The notes: generated by a model from the letters alone, not told the origin. 64,000 nucleotides of DNA from Megaustenia siamemsis (GCA_032433765.1 JAVIAB010000160.1:16919049-16983048); one strand, 5' to 3'; positions 31,163 to 41,815 are shown, counted from the first letter of the stretch. A program made the numbers and translations.

Positions 31163-32078
31163 ATCAACATCATCGAGTGCCGTCTCCGCAACGAAGGTTG
31201 ACTACCATGGAGCGCCACTCTGCTCTGTCGCTTGCTTTGATGGTGCAGGTTTTCATCAGCTGATTTGTCCATCTTTTGATGTTACTCGTCCATGTTAGTC
31301 TTGGTCTGCCTCTGCATCTTTTACCTTGTATTTTCCCACGCAGGATTACTTTTAGTAGGCTGTTGTGTCTTTTAACATGGCCCAAAAATCGCATTTGTCT
31401 TGTTTGAATTGTGCTTAGTAGTTCTCTTTTCATTTTTAGTTCTTTTAAGACTTTGTCGTTTGTTTTCTTTTCCTTCCATCCAATTCTACATATTCTTATA
31501 TATATCCACATTTCGAAGGCTTCAATTTTCTGTTCTGTATTCTAGTCTAATGTTCATGTTTCTGCACCATATAGGAATATTGAGAAGATGTAATATTTTG
31601 CTATTCTTAGCTTTAGCCCTGGTGTTATTTGTTTTTATGTTAGTATGTTCTTCATGTCATTAAAATTACTCTTTGTCATTCCTATTCTTTTGTTTATTTC
31701 AGTTGTACATTTTCCATCACTGGTTATAGTATGTCCAAGGTAGTTGTAGTTCTGAACTGTCTCCAGGTCTATTCCTTCTATTTTGATATCCACTTGTGGG
31801 TTTTGAGTATTTCCTTTGTTTATGATCATAGTTTTAGTCTTTTTGATATTCATATCTAGTCCATATTTTTTGCTTATCATGTTTATTTCATTAAGTAATT
31901 GATGTAGATCTTTAGGATTTTCCTGCTAGTAGTACAGTATCGTCAGCATATCTTAGGTTATTGATTATCTTTCCATTAATTTGTAGGCCTGGCATCTCTA
32001 TGATGTTTTTAAAGATTTGCTCAGTGTATAGATTGAGCAAGCTTGGTGATAGAATGCATCCCTGTCTTTCTCCTCTTT
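31163..32078 (-). mobile_element. RT-C remnant with part of the reverse transcriptase
   Basis: This is the only copy in the window that reaches into the RT palm. Reading the minus strand: GCILSPSLLNLYTEQIFKN, INGKIINNLRYADDTVLLAG (YADD, the catalytic RT motif, is encoded at 31939-31950), then KKYGLDMNIKKTKTMIINKG, DLETVQNYNYLGHTITSDGK, INKRIGMTKSNFNDMKNIL, a frame-broken stretch, RIGWKEKKTNDKVLKELKMK, RFLGHVKRHNSLLKVILRGK, GRPRLTWTSNIKRWTNQLMK and EWRSMVVNLRCGDGTR with a short tail. It lacks the endonuclease and most RT fingers, and has at least three frame breaks, so it is dead. Confidence 0.92.
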
Positions 32079-32191
32079 TATATTAATGGGTGTATATTTT
32101 AAAAGGCCGAACACAAAATATAGATGCATTTACAGAATACTAAAAGCACTAGAAAACATAACAGCAGGAGAAGAAAAAGGAAGGTTATTGC

Positions 32192-32975
32192 TAGTTAATT
32201 CGATGTTCTTCCTAGTTATGTCGATGTTATTGCTAGTTATGTCGATTTTCTTGCTAGTTAATTCGATGTTCTTACAAGTTATGTCGATGTTATTACTAGT
32301 TATGTCGATTTTCTTGCTAGTTAATTCGATGTTCTTACAAGTTATGTCGATGTTCTTGCTAGTTATGTCGATGTTCTTTGCTAGTTATGTTGATGTTCTT
32401 GCTAGTTATGTCGATGTTTTTTGCTAGTTATGTCGATGTTTTTGCTAGTTATATCAATGGTAATCCTAGTTATGTTGATGTTCTTGTTAGTTATGCCGAT
32501 GTTTTTGCTAGTTATGTTGATGTTCTTGCTAGTTATGTCGATGTTTTTTGCTAGTTATGTCGATGTTCTTGCTAGTTATATCAATGGTAATCCTAGTTAT
32601 GTTGATGTTCTTGTTAGTTATGCCGATGTTTTTGCTAGTTATGTCGATGGTACTTGCTCATCGATATCGATGTTCTTGCTAGTAATGTCGATGTTCTTGC
32701 TGGTTATGTCGATGTTCTTGCTAGTTATGTGGATGTTCTTGCTGGTTATGTCGATGTTCTTGCTAGTTATGTGGATGCTCTTGCTGGTTATGTCGATGTT
32801 CTTGCTAGTTATGTGGATGTTCTTGCTGGTTATGTCGATGTTCTTGCTAGTTATGTGGATGTTCTTGCTGGTTATGTCGATATTCTTGCTAGTTATGTCG
32901 ATGGTGCTTGCTCATCGATATCGATGTTCTTGCTAGTAATGTCGATATTCTTTCTGGTTATTTTGATCTTATGTT
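32192..32975. repeat. 21-bp minisatellite with 42-bp higher-order units
   Basis: Basic unit TCGATGTTCTTGCTAGTTAT plus G. Between about 32690 and 32890 units alternate TCG..CTGGTTATG and TGG..CTAGTTATG, giving a 42-bp period. Blocks with ATATCAATGGTAATCC and TGCTCATCGATATCGATG recur at larger spacing. The 7-residue repeat frames (e.g. MFLLVMS) are not evidence of a protein. Confidence 0.94.
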
Positions 32976-33114
32976 AGCAAACCACGTAACCAACTATTCC
33001 AGTTTCGACTTAAGAACGCCAGGCGAGATAGAATCTACATTAATTTTATAGCCAGAAAACCATCTCCTGTGTGATACCTGTGATACCACCCTTTTGGATG
33101 GGAACATTGGAAAT

Positions 33115-33600
33115 CCACCAAGACTTTTGATAGGAAATTAAATGCAATTGAAAATACATGTCTTCGTTGGATCTCAAACATAAGTTGGAAAGAATACATT
33201 TCGATCTAACAGATAAGGAACGAACCTAAATAAAAACACTATCGCTGGACGCTGCGGAACTTGCTGAGGAGGGTATATGAGCACCTTTCATCATGTAGGG
33301 AGTGCAATGATGATAACCCGCGAATAACTAAATAAGAAAAGGCGTTGGAAATGCATCGGTCATATACTGAGAATGAATGAAGAAATAATTATCCCATCAG
33401 GTATTTGCGTGGAAAACATGTAGTAAAAGAAAACAAGGCATACCGAGAGAACCGCTATACAGAACGATAAGTAGGAGAGACCCAACCACGGGACGAACAA
33501 ACATAAGGACCTACAAGAACTAACATCAAATCAACAATTGTGGAGAATTATAACTTCCGCCCTGTAAACCCTCTTCGGCCCTAGAGGAAGACGAATGAAT
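33115..33600 (+). mobile_element. RT-O C-terminal remnant
   Basis: The plus strand encodes LNAIENTCLRWISNISWKEY, a frameshift, WTLRNLLRRVYEHLSSCREC, NDDNPRITK, RRWKCIGHILRMNEEIIIPS, a drifted segment with KENKAYRENR, and ELTSNQQLWRIITSAL-like residues. It ends CTAGAGGAAGACGAATGAAT, from which the AATG microsatellite continues. Typical of the end of RTE-like elements. Confidence 0.8.
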
Positions 33601-34135
33601 AAATGAATGGAAAAATGAATTTAATGAATGAATGGATAAATTAATGAATAAATTAATGGATAAATTAATGAATAAATGAATAAATTAATGGATCCATGAA
33701 TGAATGAATGAATGAATGAATGAATGAATGAATGGAAAAATGAATTTAATGAATGAATGAATAAATAAATGAATGAATGAATAAATGAATGAATGAATGA
33801 ATGAATAAATAAATAAATGAATACATGAATAAATAAATGAATGAATGAATAAATGAATGAAGGAATGAATAAATAAATAAATGAATAAATGAATACACGA
33901 ATGAATGAATAAATGAATGAATGAATAAATACATGAATGAATAAATACATGAATAAATGAATGAATGAATGTAAAATGATTAAATGAATGAATAAATAAA
34001 TGAATGAATGATTGCATGAATGAATAAATGAATGAATGAATGAATGAATGAATGAATTAATTAATTAATGAAAGAATGCATGAATGAATGAATGAATGCA
34101 TGAATGAAAGAATGCATGAATGAATGAATGAATGA
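33590..34135. repeat. (AATG)n / (TGAA)n microsatellite
   Basis: About 545 bp of mixed AATG and AATA tetramers, starting in the 3' tail of RT-O. Long FIHSF frames on the minus strand are by-products. Confidence 0.97.
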
Positions 34136-34419
34136 ACGCTCTAACAACCGACATCGCTAATAGTTGCTTCCATTAACTTACACTGAGCAGCCAGTTGCTC
34201 GTATCTGCTTGGCAGCTTGTCTTAGAATTAACAACACATTGTGTGGACGTTCGGTTCAGGCTTTTACAAATCGATTGTGATAGGACGGAATCAAGTTTTA
34301 ATACTAACAGTAATCGATTATGATAAGCTAGGCTCCATAAGCTCTCATAAAAAAGTAATCGATGACTACAGGATAGAATCGATATTTCCCTTTGTTTACC
34401 ACCAATAAATCAATCAGCC
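34136..34419. other. No recognised feature
   Basis: Contains two AATCGAT(T/G)-(A/T) themed stretches but no clear element. Confidence 0.4.
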
Positions 34420-34433
34420 ACTCTCTCTCTCTC

Positions 34434-34509
<76 letters not shown>
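34420..34509. repeat. (CT)n then (TA)n
   Basis: CT-rich run at 34420-34466 directly followed by (AT)n to 34509, which abuts RT-M. Confidence 0.95.
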
Positions 34510-34510
<1 letters not shown>

Positions 34511-34512
<2 letters not shown>

Positions 34513-35035
34513 TTCAGTTCTTCTTCCTCTAGCTTTCAGCTCCCTGTGGAGCATTGGTCTTCAACAAATACTTTCCAAGCCGTTCTGTTTCTTGCAATTC
34601 TTTTAAGATAATTCAGTGACTTCCCCAACATCTTCATCTCTGCTTTCATCTGTCTTCTCTAAGAATACTTCGGTCGTCCTCTTTGTCTTTTCCTTGAGGA
34701 TTCCAAAAAATGGACATGTTGTGTAATCTCAGTTGGCTTTCGCAATGTGTATGTCCTATTCAGCACCATCTTCTTCGCTGTATTTCTTTATCTACTGGTA
34801 TTTGACTGGTACATTTCCATAATTCTACATTAGTGATTTTGTCCTGTCATTTCCATCCGTTTATTCTGCGCAGGCATTCATTAAGGAAGGTATGTATCTT
34901 CATGATTGTTATTTTGTTGTTCTCCATGTTTCACAGCCATATAATAGGACTGACTTAACATTGAAGTTAAACATTTTTATTTTTGTATTTACCCTTGTCA
35001 CTGTTACTTTAGTCTTCCTTTCCAGGAAAGTAAAT
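34511..35035 (-). mobile_element. RT-M C-terminal remnant
   Basis: The minus strand, frame-broken, reads CETWRTTK, INACLRRINGWK-like residues, LWKCTSQIPVDKEIQRRRWC, HTLRKPTEITQHVHF, PQGKDKEDDRSIL (shifted from GRP) and LKRIARNRTAWKVFVEDQCS. This resembles the widespread C-terminal pattern of RTE-type elements (CETWR.T.., RWGWIGHTLRKP, NPQGKRKRGRP). Related pieces lie at 36.94 and 41.82 kb. Confidence 0.75.
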
Positions 35036-35461
35036 AAACTTACTTCTTCTATTCTTCATGAAAAGTAATCAGCAGGGGATGTATCTTAAAATGTAAACAT
35101 TTTTGTGCTTTCAAATTGAATATTGCGTCCCGGAAATTTAACAGATTTATAAATCTTTGATCTTTCTGTTACCAGAGTTATTCAAATTAAAAAAAAAAAA
35201 CATAAAAAATATTGACATGAGCTGAAGAACATTTGCGTTTTGTTGGTACCCGGTGTTCAAAGTGGAACCACTTCCCACAAATGATCAATTTTATGAATGA
35301 GTGATATGTACCGGGCTCAGGACATCTTTATACGTAAATGATGGACAATTTTCAAGATTAGAACAAAAATGCCACTTTAGATGATAACAAACAGCTGTTA
35401 TATATGTAAATAATTTGCCTGGTCGGTATAACGACAGATCTGTCTGTCTACCTGGATTTCC
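35036..35461. other. No recognised feature
   Basis: AT-rich sequence without motif. Confidence 0.5.
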
Positions 35462-35650
35462 ATTTATCCATCCATCCATCTATCCATCCATCCATCCATC
35501 CATCCATCCATCCATCCATCCATCCATCCATCCATCCATCCATCCATCCATCCATCCATCCATCCATCCATCCATCCATCCATCCATCTATCCGTTCTTC
35601 TGTCCGTCCGTCTGTCTGTCTGTCTATCTATCTACCTATCTCTCTGTCTG
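35462..35650. repeat. (CATC)n and related tetranucleotides
   Basis: About 32 CATC/ATCC tetramers, then GTCT/GTCC and TATC units. Confidence 0.97.
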
Positions 35651-36065
35651 TTTAATTTTCACCGGAATTAGTGGCAACGTCTGCAATGTCGCTTCTTGTG
35701 TAAATGTTACAGTATAGTGCCAGATGACTTAATTTCTCGCCCATATAAAGTATAACACACGTAAATACATACATACATGGAGACTAATATGGGACTATAG
35801 CAAATAATCATTTGTATAATTAATGTTGACATTAATAAGAACATATTTACTCAGAGTTTCCGCAACTACCTCATCGCAAGTAATTATGGCTATTATAGAG
35901 TAATAACGTGCCCCGCTCGAGCGGTGTCTCCCATGACGCATTAGGTCTTACAACACGCTAGAGTGTAAATCAGGAAAAGTTTTACTTCATAATACAGGCC
36001 TTATTTTTCATAATACAAGCCTTATGTATAAGGATATTACAAGAAGCGTATCTCTACAAATGTCT
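35651..36065. other. No recognised feature
   Basis: Unique-looking sequence between a microsatellite and RT-D. A small repeat CTTATTTTTCATAATACA / CTTATGTATA is seen near 36000. Confidence 0.45.
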
Positions 36066-36490
36066 TTTTTCTTCTTCTACTTTCCTTTCTCGTTTGCCTT
36101 TCAGCGTCGAGGGGAGATATAATTTGTGATCTTTTGCTCTTATGTTTGCTTCTGCTGCTGATATGTTACCTAGTTTTTCTAATATTCCATCGATCCATCT
36201 TTTTTCGTGGTCGACCCTTGAGTCTGGTGTTTCGCAACGTTTATTGATGGCTCCTTGTGTTGTGTTTTGATTTCTCTGCCTTGTCATGTGGCCAAACTAT
36301 TTTATCTCTTGTTTCTGTATATATTCTATGCCTGGGGCTATTCCTAACTTTTTTCACAGTTCTTCATTTCTGATATTATCTCTCAGGCTCTTTCCTGTCA
36401 TTCGTCCGACAGATTTCATCTCAGTAGAGGCTAATTTTCTTATTGTTCTTGCATTTTGGGTCCAGGACTGCCCATGGCAGCACAACGTCT
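36066..36490 (-). mobile_element. RT-D C-terminal remnant
   Basis: The minus strand has LRDNIRNEEL-like and GIAPGIEYIQKQEIK-like residues, then TRQRNQNTTQGAINKRCETP, SRVDHEKRWIDGILEKLGNI, AAEANIRAKDHKLYLPSTLK and GKRERKVEEEK with a GAA-rich tail. A frame break lies before TRQRNQ. It matches 52.6-53.0 kb. Confidence 0.85.
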
Positions 36491-36699
36491 CAAAATGTGT
36501 TCTTTGTTAATTGATATATGCACATCGTGTAACTGGGAAGGAGCTAGAGATTTACATAGACAAGGATTAGAAAAAGGGAATCAAACTGCATTTTATCCGA
36601 TTAAAAAAAATCAAGAAAACTGTCTCTACGACTCATATTACCATTGCTGGTACATGTCGGGGGGCTCACGATAGAACCAGATGGATAAAGGCCGCTTGG

Positions 36700-36848
36700 T
36701 TATAGCAGTCGCCATGACGTGTGAGACTCAGGATTTTTATTTCACGTCCGATAGAAACAATCCATTCTGTCTACCTCGGGTTTCGAACACCGAACCCCGG
36801 CTATTCAGCCAGCGAAACTGTGCTTTTTAGCCGCACGGGAACGCACAC
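36700..36848 (-). mobile_element. Possible tRNA-like SINE fragment
   Basis: The minus strand from 36848 reads TTCCCGTGCGGCTAAAAAGC, then GAATAGCCGGGGTTCGGTGT, TCGAAACCCGAGG, similar in layout to the other tRNA-like heads. There is no second copy in the window. Bases 36491-36699 and 36849-36934 show nothing else. Confidence 0.35.
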
Positions 36849-36934
36849 CTCTTGTATTCCTTTTATTACTCATTGTATCTGATGGCTGAGCCAATTATAG
36901 CTGAAACATGAGTGACAAGACAAAACTCTTCTTC

Positions 36935-37133
36935 TTGTTCTTATTTTTCTACTACCCCTTCTTCCTTTCAGCTTTCTGTGAAGTGTAAGTCTTCAACAAA
37001 TACCTTCCAAGTCGTTCTGTTTGACCTCATCTTACAATCACCCATACATTTCCCATATTCCATATCTTTGCTTTCACCTCTCTTTCCCAAGTATGTTCTG
37101 ATCTTCCATTTTGGCTCCTTTAATGCTGTTTCA
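36935..37133 (-). mobile_element. RT-M fragment
   Basis: The plus strand has TTCAACAAATACCTTCCAAG and CGTTCTGTTTGACCTCATCT, parallel to 34560-34640 and 41868-41930. Only the last ~60 codons remain. Confidence 0.65.
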
Positions 37134-37147
37134 AAAAAAAAAAAGGG

Positions 37148-37168
37148 ACTTCCGGTTTCAAGATGGCG
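37148..37168 (+). promoter_or_regulatory. Possible ETS/YY1-type promoter motifs
   Basis: ACTTCCGG (37148-37155) and AAGATGGCG (37160-37168) match the consensus of ETS factors and YY1 and sit 4 bases apart, following an A-rich run. Such pairs occur in initiator regions of some genes and of some non-LTR 5' UTRs. No gene is recognised downstream before RT-E. Confidence 0.35.
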
Positions 37169-37384
37169 CGGTCATATTTATGTCAAAGTTCACTGTTACG
37201 TTTTTGTGCCGGAACGATGGTTTGTTCTATCTTTCCAATGCAGATAAACTGTATAGGTAGGGAGTACCACTTCTGGGATCTTCGCTGGTGAAGCGGATTA
37301 CGTGCATGGGATCTGAAGTCCTCTACAGTATGCGCAATAGTGTGTTTTGTTTTGATTGCAATATACGTCATCATTGAAACACCG

Positions 37385-37968
37385 GTCATTAAGATGGAAA
37401 ACTAGACAGAGAAATTGATATGAGAATACAAAAAGCAAATGCTGTCACATACCAGCTTTCACCATTGCTAAGACATTCAAACATTTCTATGCAGCTAAAC
37501 AACAAATAATAAATAGCATTTTCATACCAACTTTGTGCTATGAAAGTCAAACATGGACGCTTTCTAAATCCCATTTAAGAAAGATCAATACGTGTGAGAT
37601 GCGATGCTTGAGAAAAGTAACAAAAAAACACAAGAAGAGATAGAATACCAAATGAAACCATAAGAAAAATTATAGGAACTAAACCCTGCCAAGAATATAT
37701 AGATCAACAACAACTTAAATGGTTTGGCCACCTGGTCAGAATGAACCCTTACGAATCACCATCAAGGGCGTTCTTCTCGAGAATGTATGGAAAAAAATCA
37801 AGAGGAAGACCCAGAAGAAGATGGATAGATGCAGTGACAGAGACATGTAACAACAAAGGAAAATCACTAATTCAGACAGTTCGAGCAGCTCAAGAACGAC
37901 AAATGATATAAAGCACGACACCTTTTGGGTATCAGTGAGAAAGAGAAAAGAAGAAGAAGAAGATGATG
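37385..37968 (+). mobile_element. RT-E C-terminal remnant, longest copy
   Basis: The plus strand encodes LDREIDMRIQKANAVTYQLS, a stop, IFIPTLCYESQTWTLSKSHL, RKINTCEMRCLRKVTKK, RRDRIPNETIRKIIGTKPC, QEYIDQQQLKWFGHLVRMNP, GKKSRGRPRRRWIDAVTETC, NKGKSLIQTVRAAQERQMI and a stop, then GGTATCAGTGAGAAAGAG and a (GAA)n tail. It keeps a nearly clean reading with one frameshift and one in-frame stop. The RT domain is missing. Confidence 0.88.
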
Positions 37969-37997
37969 GCAGATATGACGGGAAGACCCATTGAAGC

Positions 37998-38370
37998 ATA
38001 GTTTGAAAAGTGTTTCTTGTTGCTGTTTCCTCATATTCTAAGTTTGCCTTGCTGCTGGAGCACCTGAGTTTAGTGCTCTGTGCACACCGTGAACTGTGTT
38101 TTTCGTCCGGATTGTGTTTGATATTCCAATTGCTTACGACGAATGATGATATCGTATGAAGAAGGACAATTCAGCTGCGTTCACTTTTGGTACCACTTGG
38201 GGCTATATATGTTTTTTGGCGTGTGCTGTAGCTGCTGTGATGGGGACTGAAACTGCCTTTTTTGTTTCGATCCTTCAATGAGATGAGATGTTAATTCGGA
38301 TGATTCCACTGGCACGGGCGGTTGAACAATTATGGATTTTAATTCGTTTGCAGTGATACCGGGGCCTTCG
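37998..38370 (+). repeat. Dispersed repeat G, copy 2
   Basis: Aligns end to end with 15240-15597, including TTAGTGCTCTGTGCACACCG, ACGAATGATGATATCGTATG and CTGGCACGGGCGGTTGA, and stops at the same GCAGTGATACCGG. Here it continues into non-repetitive sequence instead of an array. Confidence 0.78.
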
Positions 38371-38639
38371 ACTAACCATAACCATAACCACGGAGTGTGT
38401 TGTGTAAAAAATCTGGTTACGTGCCACAGATAAGTTCAAAGGTTGATGGTAAGAAAAAAACATCGGTGGCCATGTATATTGGCACTGAATGCTGTCTTGG
38501 GTGTAGTGACGGTCGTCTCTTTGAGCAGAGCATGGTCGTTAATTGAAGCCTCAGGTTGACGTCATAGTTTGTAGCTCCAGATCTGACTTAGAGAACATTC
38601 ACAAATACCACAGCACAGAACATGATCGCTGAATCAATG
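38371..38639. other. No recognised feature
   Basis: Short CCATAA repeats near 38379; otherwise no motif. Confidence 0.45.
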
Positions 38640-38905
38640 TTCTTTTTTCCCCCCTACCGTTTCTTCCTCATTTGCCTTTCAGTGACAAGGGGAAATATAG
38701 TTTGTTTTCTTTTGCTCTTGTTAGCATCTCCTGCTGTTGTGTTTCATAGTGTTTCTAATATTCTATCAATTCATCTTTTCCTTGATCACCCTTGGGTCTT
38801 GTGTTATCGCAGCGTTTAATGAAAGCTAGTGGTGTTGGATGTTCATCTTTACTTCTTATCACGTGGCCAAGCCATTTTATCTGTTATTTCTTTATGTATT
38901 CAATG
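38640..38905 (-). mobile_element. RT-D fragment
   Basis: Minus strand: KKQQIKWLGHVIRSKDEHP in drifted form, AFIKRCDNTR, KDELIEYWKH-like residues (shifted from RWIDGILE). The plus strand carries CGTGGCCAAGCCATTTTATC and TGCCTTTCAGTGACAAGGGG as in the other RT-D copies. Heavily broken. Confidence 0.7.
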
Positions 38906-39400
38906 CCGGAATCAATAGTTAACCTTACATTAACATAGATAAATAATAATACAGCATAGATTAACAGGAGAATATGCCAGAAACTAGAACAGGGTTGTAT
39001 AATAGGGCCATTAATTGACACTGTTACCACGGCTGGGAGATAAACACTGGAAGCCATATCAGCACGGCTGCTTCAGAGGGCGAATGGAAATGATGGAAGT
39101 ACGCCCACGGGGGACTGAACACCGAACGTGGAAAGAATAACAGAAAAGCATGCATGAGGGAACATTTGGGAAGGATTTAGAACAAAGTATATCACGCAAT
39201 ACCATTCGTTGTCTTCTAAATGAGTGAAGCACCCATGAGTTGGTCCAAAGTGTAGTCTTCCTTCTTCTTAACGATCACAAATTAAGTACACGTGTATGCG
39301 TTGTGCCGCTAGTTTACGGGAAAATCGCAATATCTGCTCTTTTTGGCCCGACATATCCGTCTTTGGCACGGGGTAGATCTAAACTGAACAACTTTGTCAG
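38906..39400. other. No recognised feature
   Basis: Contains no identified element except that its right end may belong to the SINE-R-like copy that follows. Confidence 0.4.
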
Positions 39401-39792
39401 GATAGAAAACTTTAGGGTTCTCTATTTTGCGGGAGTTCACACGAGACCTGCATATCGCCTGTTAACTCCAAGGGTTCTCTATGTTGCGGGAGTTCACACG
39501 AGACCTGCATATCGCCTGTTAACTCCAAGGGTTCTCTATGTTGTGCGAGTTCACACGAGACCTGTATATCGCCTGTTAACTCCAAGGGTTCTCTATGTTG
39601 TGCGAGTTCACACGAGACCTGTATTTCGCCGTTTCCCCAAGGGACTAGATACCAGATCTCAATAGCCAAAGATCAGGGGAGAGTAAAGCCACTAGGAAAC
39701 CACGGGTTGGAAGTGACAAGTCTCAACGGCCCATGGCGGGGTTCGAAATCGGGACTTTGCTGTCCAAATGTCGACGTCTAAGACCTGGTGGT
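39400..39792 (-). mobile_element. SINE-R-like element with a 57-bp internal array
   Basis: The minus strand starts ATGACCACCAGGTCTTAGAC, has a B-box-like region CGATTTCGAACCCCG, then AACCCGTGGTTTCCTAGTGG, ACTCTCCCCTGATCTTTGG, TATCTAGTCCCTTGGGG, AAACGGCGAAATACAGGTCT, which parallels SINE-R at 58.8-58.95 kb (AATCCGTGGTTTGACTCTCC, AAACGGCGAAATACAGGAGG). The array follows and then AGAACCCTAAAG. Confidence 0.78.
39414..39641. repeat. 57-bp array, 4 units, inside the SINE-R-like element
   Basis: AGGGTTCTCTATGTTGCGGG to CGCCTGTTAACTCCA repeats at 39414, 39471, 39528 and 39585. The reverse complement of a unit (GGCGAAATACAGGTCTCGTG, then AACATAGAGAACCC) is the SINE's own tail region. Confidence 0.92.
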
Positions 39793-39794
39793 CA

Positions 39795-39870
39795 TACATT
39801 CATTCATTCATTCATTTATTCATTCATTCAATTATTTATTCATTCATTCAATTATTAATTCATTCATTTT
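39795..39870. repeat. (ATTC)n microsatellite
   Basis: ATTC units with ATTT variants over about 75 bp. Confidence 0.95.
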
Positions 39871-40627
39871 CCATCCAAGAGGAGTAAAATCGATTTTACA
39901 TTATAATCCACCAACAGTCAAGTGAATTAACGAAGAAATCACTAGATAAGGAGATCAAATGCCAGAAGTAAAAATAAATTAGTGCTCCTTTTTTAAGACA
40001 TAAATGAAGGAGACACAGCTGAGAACATTGACACGTTGGGAATATTCTATAACAAAGAATGAAACAGAAACAGGCGAACAAAGAAAATGCTAGAAGGTAG
40101 GATACAAAATATATTGGGACATATAGACGAAGCACAGAACTAGAAATAACAAAATAGGTAGGTCACCACAATAACATGTTTGTTTCTGTAACAGTCTGTG
40201 TTACATAACGAGTTGAATAATTGATGCTAATGATGTGTATAAGAGTATAGTACAGACTCATAAAGCTGATATATACTGAGCTATACACACTAGACTCTTT
40301 ATGGCAGTTGAGTTAATCGCGATCTTCCAGCCTTCGTTAAACTGTTGGATTAATGAAAACGAAACAATTGAGCTAATATGTGTGCTTCAGTTGCACCTTT
40401 GACTTTAGAGCTTCATATATATGCATGTGTAGGTGTTTGTGCAGTGCTGTGCGCGTTTCTGTACTTTTCTTAGTGGATGAGGTGAATGGCGAACCAGTCT
40501 CCTGGCACCATGAACTCTGAGACATGCAGGGATGGGCAAAATGCATGGGTGTTCCAATACAGTACAATACAGACAGACAAACAGACAGACAGACAGACCC
40601 ACAACTATCACTAATATTATACTATTG
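39871..40627. other. 0.75 kb without recognised elements
   Basis: AT-rich; a short (CAGA)n run lies at 40565-40597. Open frames up to 79 codons have no motif. Confidence 0.5.
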
Positions 40628-40641
40628 TATAGCAAGGGAAT

Positions 40642-40899
40642 GAGCCGCGATAGCTCAGTGGTTAGTGAACTGGACTACAAAGGATAAGAGGTAGGGTTCG
40701 GTCCTAACCGACGGCTTCCGGGTTCGCCCAGCATTAAATGGGTACCGGATTTTTTCTGTGAAAGTAAAGCGGCACGGGCGTAATACCGACCACATTACCC
40801 CAAAAATCATGTGTTGAAGGTCTGTAAAATTTATGGTCACTATCACCATATTCCCTATACGCCACTTGGCGTGACGGGGCTATTTACTTTACTTTTTTT
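40642..40899 (+). mobile_element. SINE-A, 258 bp
   Basis: A complete copy, GAGCCGCGATAGCTCAGTGG to TTTACTTTACTTTTTTT. The exact 14-bp target duplication TATAGCAAGGGAAT is at 40628-40641 and 40900-40913. Confidence 0.96.
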
Positions 40900-40999
40900 T
40901 ATAGCAAGGGAATAACTCTAGAGGATATAGGGCACTCTACAATACAATCCCAACGTTCTTGTACCATTGCTAGACCTGGACTTTAGGTGCCGCAAACAA

Positions 41000-41375
41000 T
41001 AAGTAAAATAACTACTGCCGAGTTGAAATGTGTTAGACGAATAACATGAAACAGTTTTAGAGATAGATCAAAGATGAAGAACTCACAAGAAACCTTACAC
41101 AATAATTTCCGTCATAGAAAACGTAAAGAAACAACAGATAAAATTGGTTGACCACGCGATAAGGCAGAAAGATAAAAACACAACATAACGAACCTTCAAT
41201 AAACGTTGCGAGAACACTAGAGCCAAGAGCCGACCACAAATACGATGGATTGATGGAATATTAGAAGCAATAGGAAACATAAGAGCAAGAGAGGCCAACA
41301 GAAGAGCAAAAGACAGAAATTTATATCTCTCCTCGACGCTGAAAGGCAAATGAGGAAGGAAAGAAGAGGAAGAAA
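41000..41375 (+). mobile_element. RT-D C-terminal remnant
   Basis: The plus strand has frame-broken KCVRRIT, DRSKMKNSQETLHNNFR, RKRKETTDKIG (shifted from EYIKKQQIKW), TNTMDWWNIRSNRKH (shifted from RWIDGILEAIGNI) and EANRRAKDRNLYLSSTLKGK, then GAGGAAGGAAAGAAG. It matches 60.33-60.72 kb on the same strand. Confidence 0.8.
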
Positions 41376-41509
41376 AAACGCTACCAGAATGTAACAATGT
41401 AGATTAAGTGCAACAATTTTAATATTCCAAGGACGATTTCCATTCTGAAGATTATTTAGTTGATAACCAACAACACATGTCCTACAAGAGAGTAAGAGTA
41501 AAGGTAAAG

Positions 41510-41815
41510 TACGAGACTTGAATCGGCGTCTTAGCACGCGAGTTTCCACACATATGTACTCGGCCGCCTATCCAGAAGTGTTCGGAGACTTTTGGACAGT
41601 GTCGTTTCAAGCATAGAAACTCAAGATGAGAGGCGGCATTCCTCACCTTCCCAGAGTACTACCCTGGTACACATTTCTGCCAACGGCTGGGTCAACCGGG
41701 GGGTATTTTTTTTCTAACCACGATTACAACTCACACTGCTTCCAGAGGGAATCAGACACAAGTTATCCAAACGTTGGTAGCCCCGTCGGGTGGTTTTCCC
41801 AACTAGACTACCGAA
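41510..41815 (-). mobile_element. SINE-I, no amplification
   Basis: A minus-strand copy from GGTAGTCTAGTTGGGAAAAC (rc of 41795-41814) through CGGTTCAAGTC near 41515. The B-box region is damaged (AACGTTTGGATAACTTGTGT..CTGATTCCC). The 47-bp segment occurs once. Confidence 0.82.

Noticed and set aside
39240..39665. A 141-codon protein with VLYVAGVHTRPAYRLLTPR repeats
   Set aside because: The repeat is a 57-bp array that is part of a SINE-R-like element on the opposite strand.
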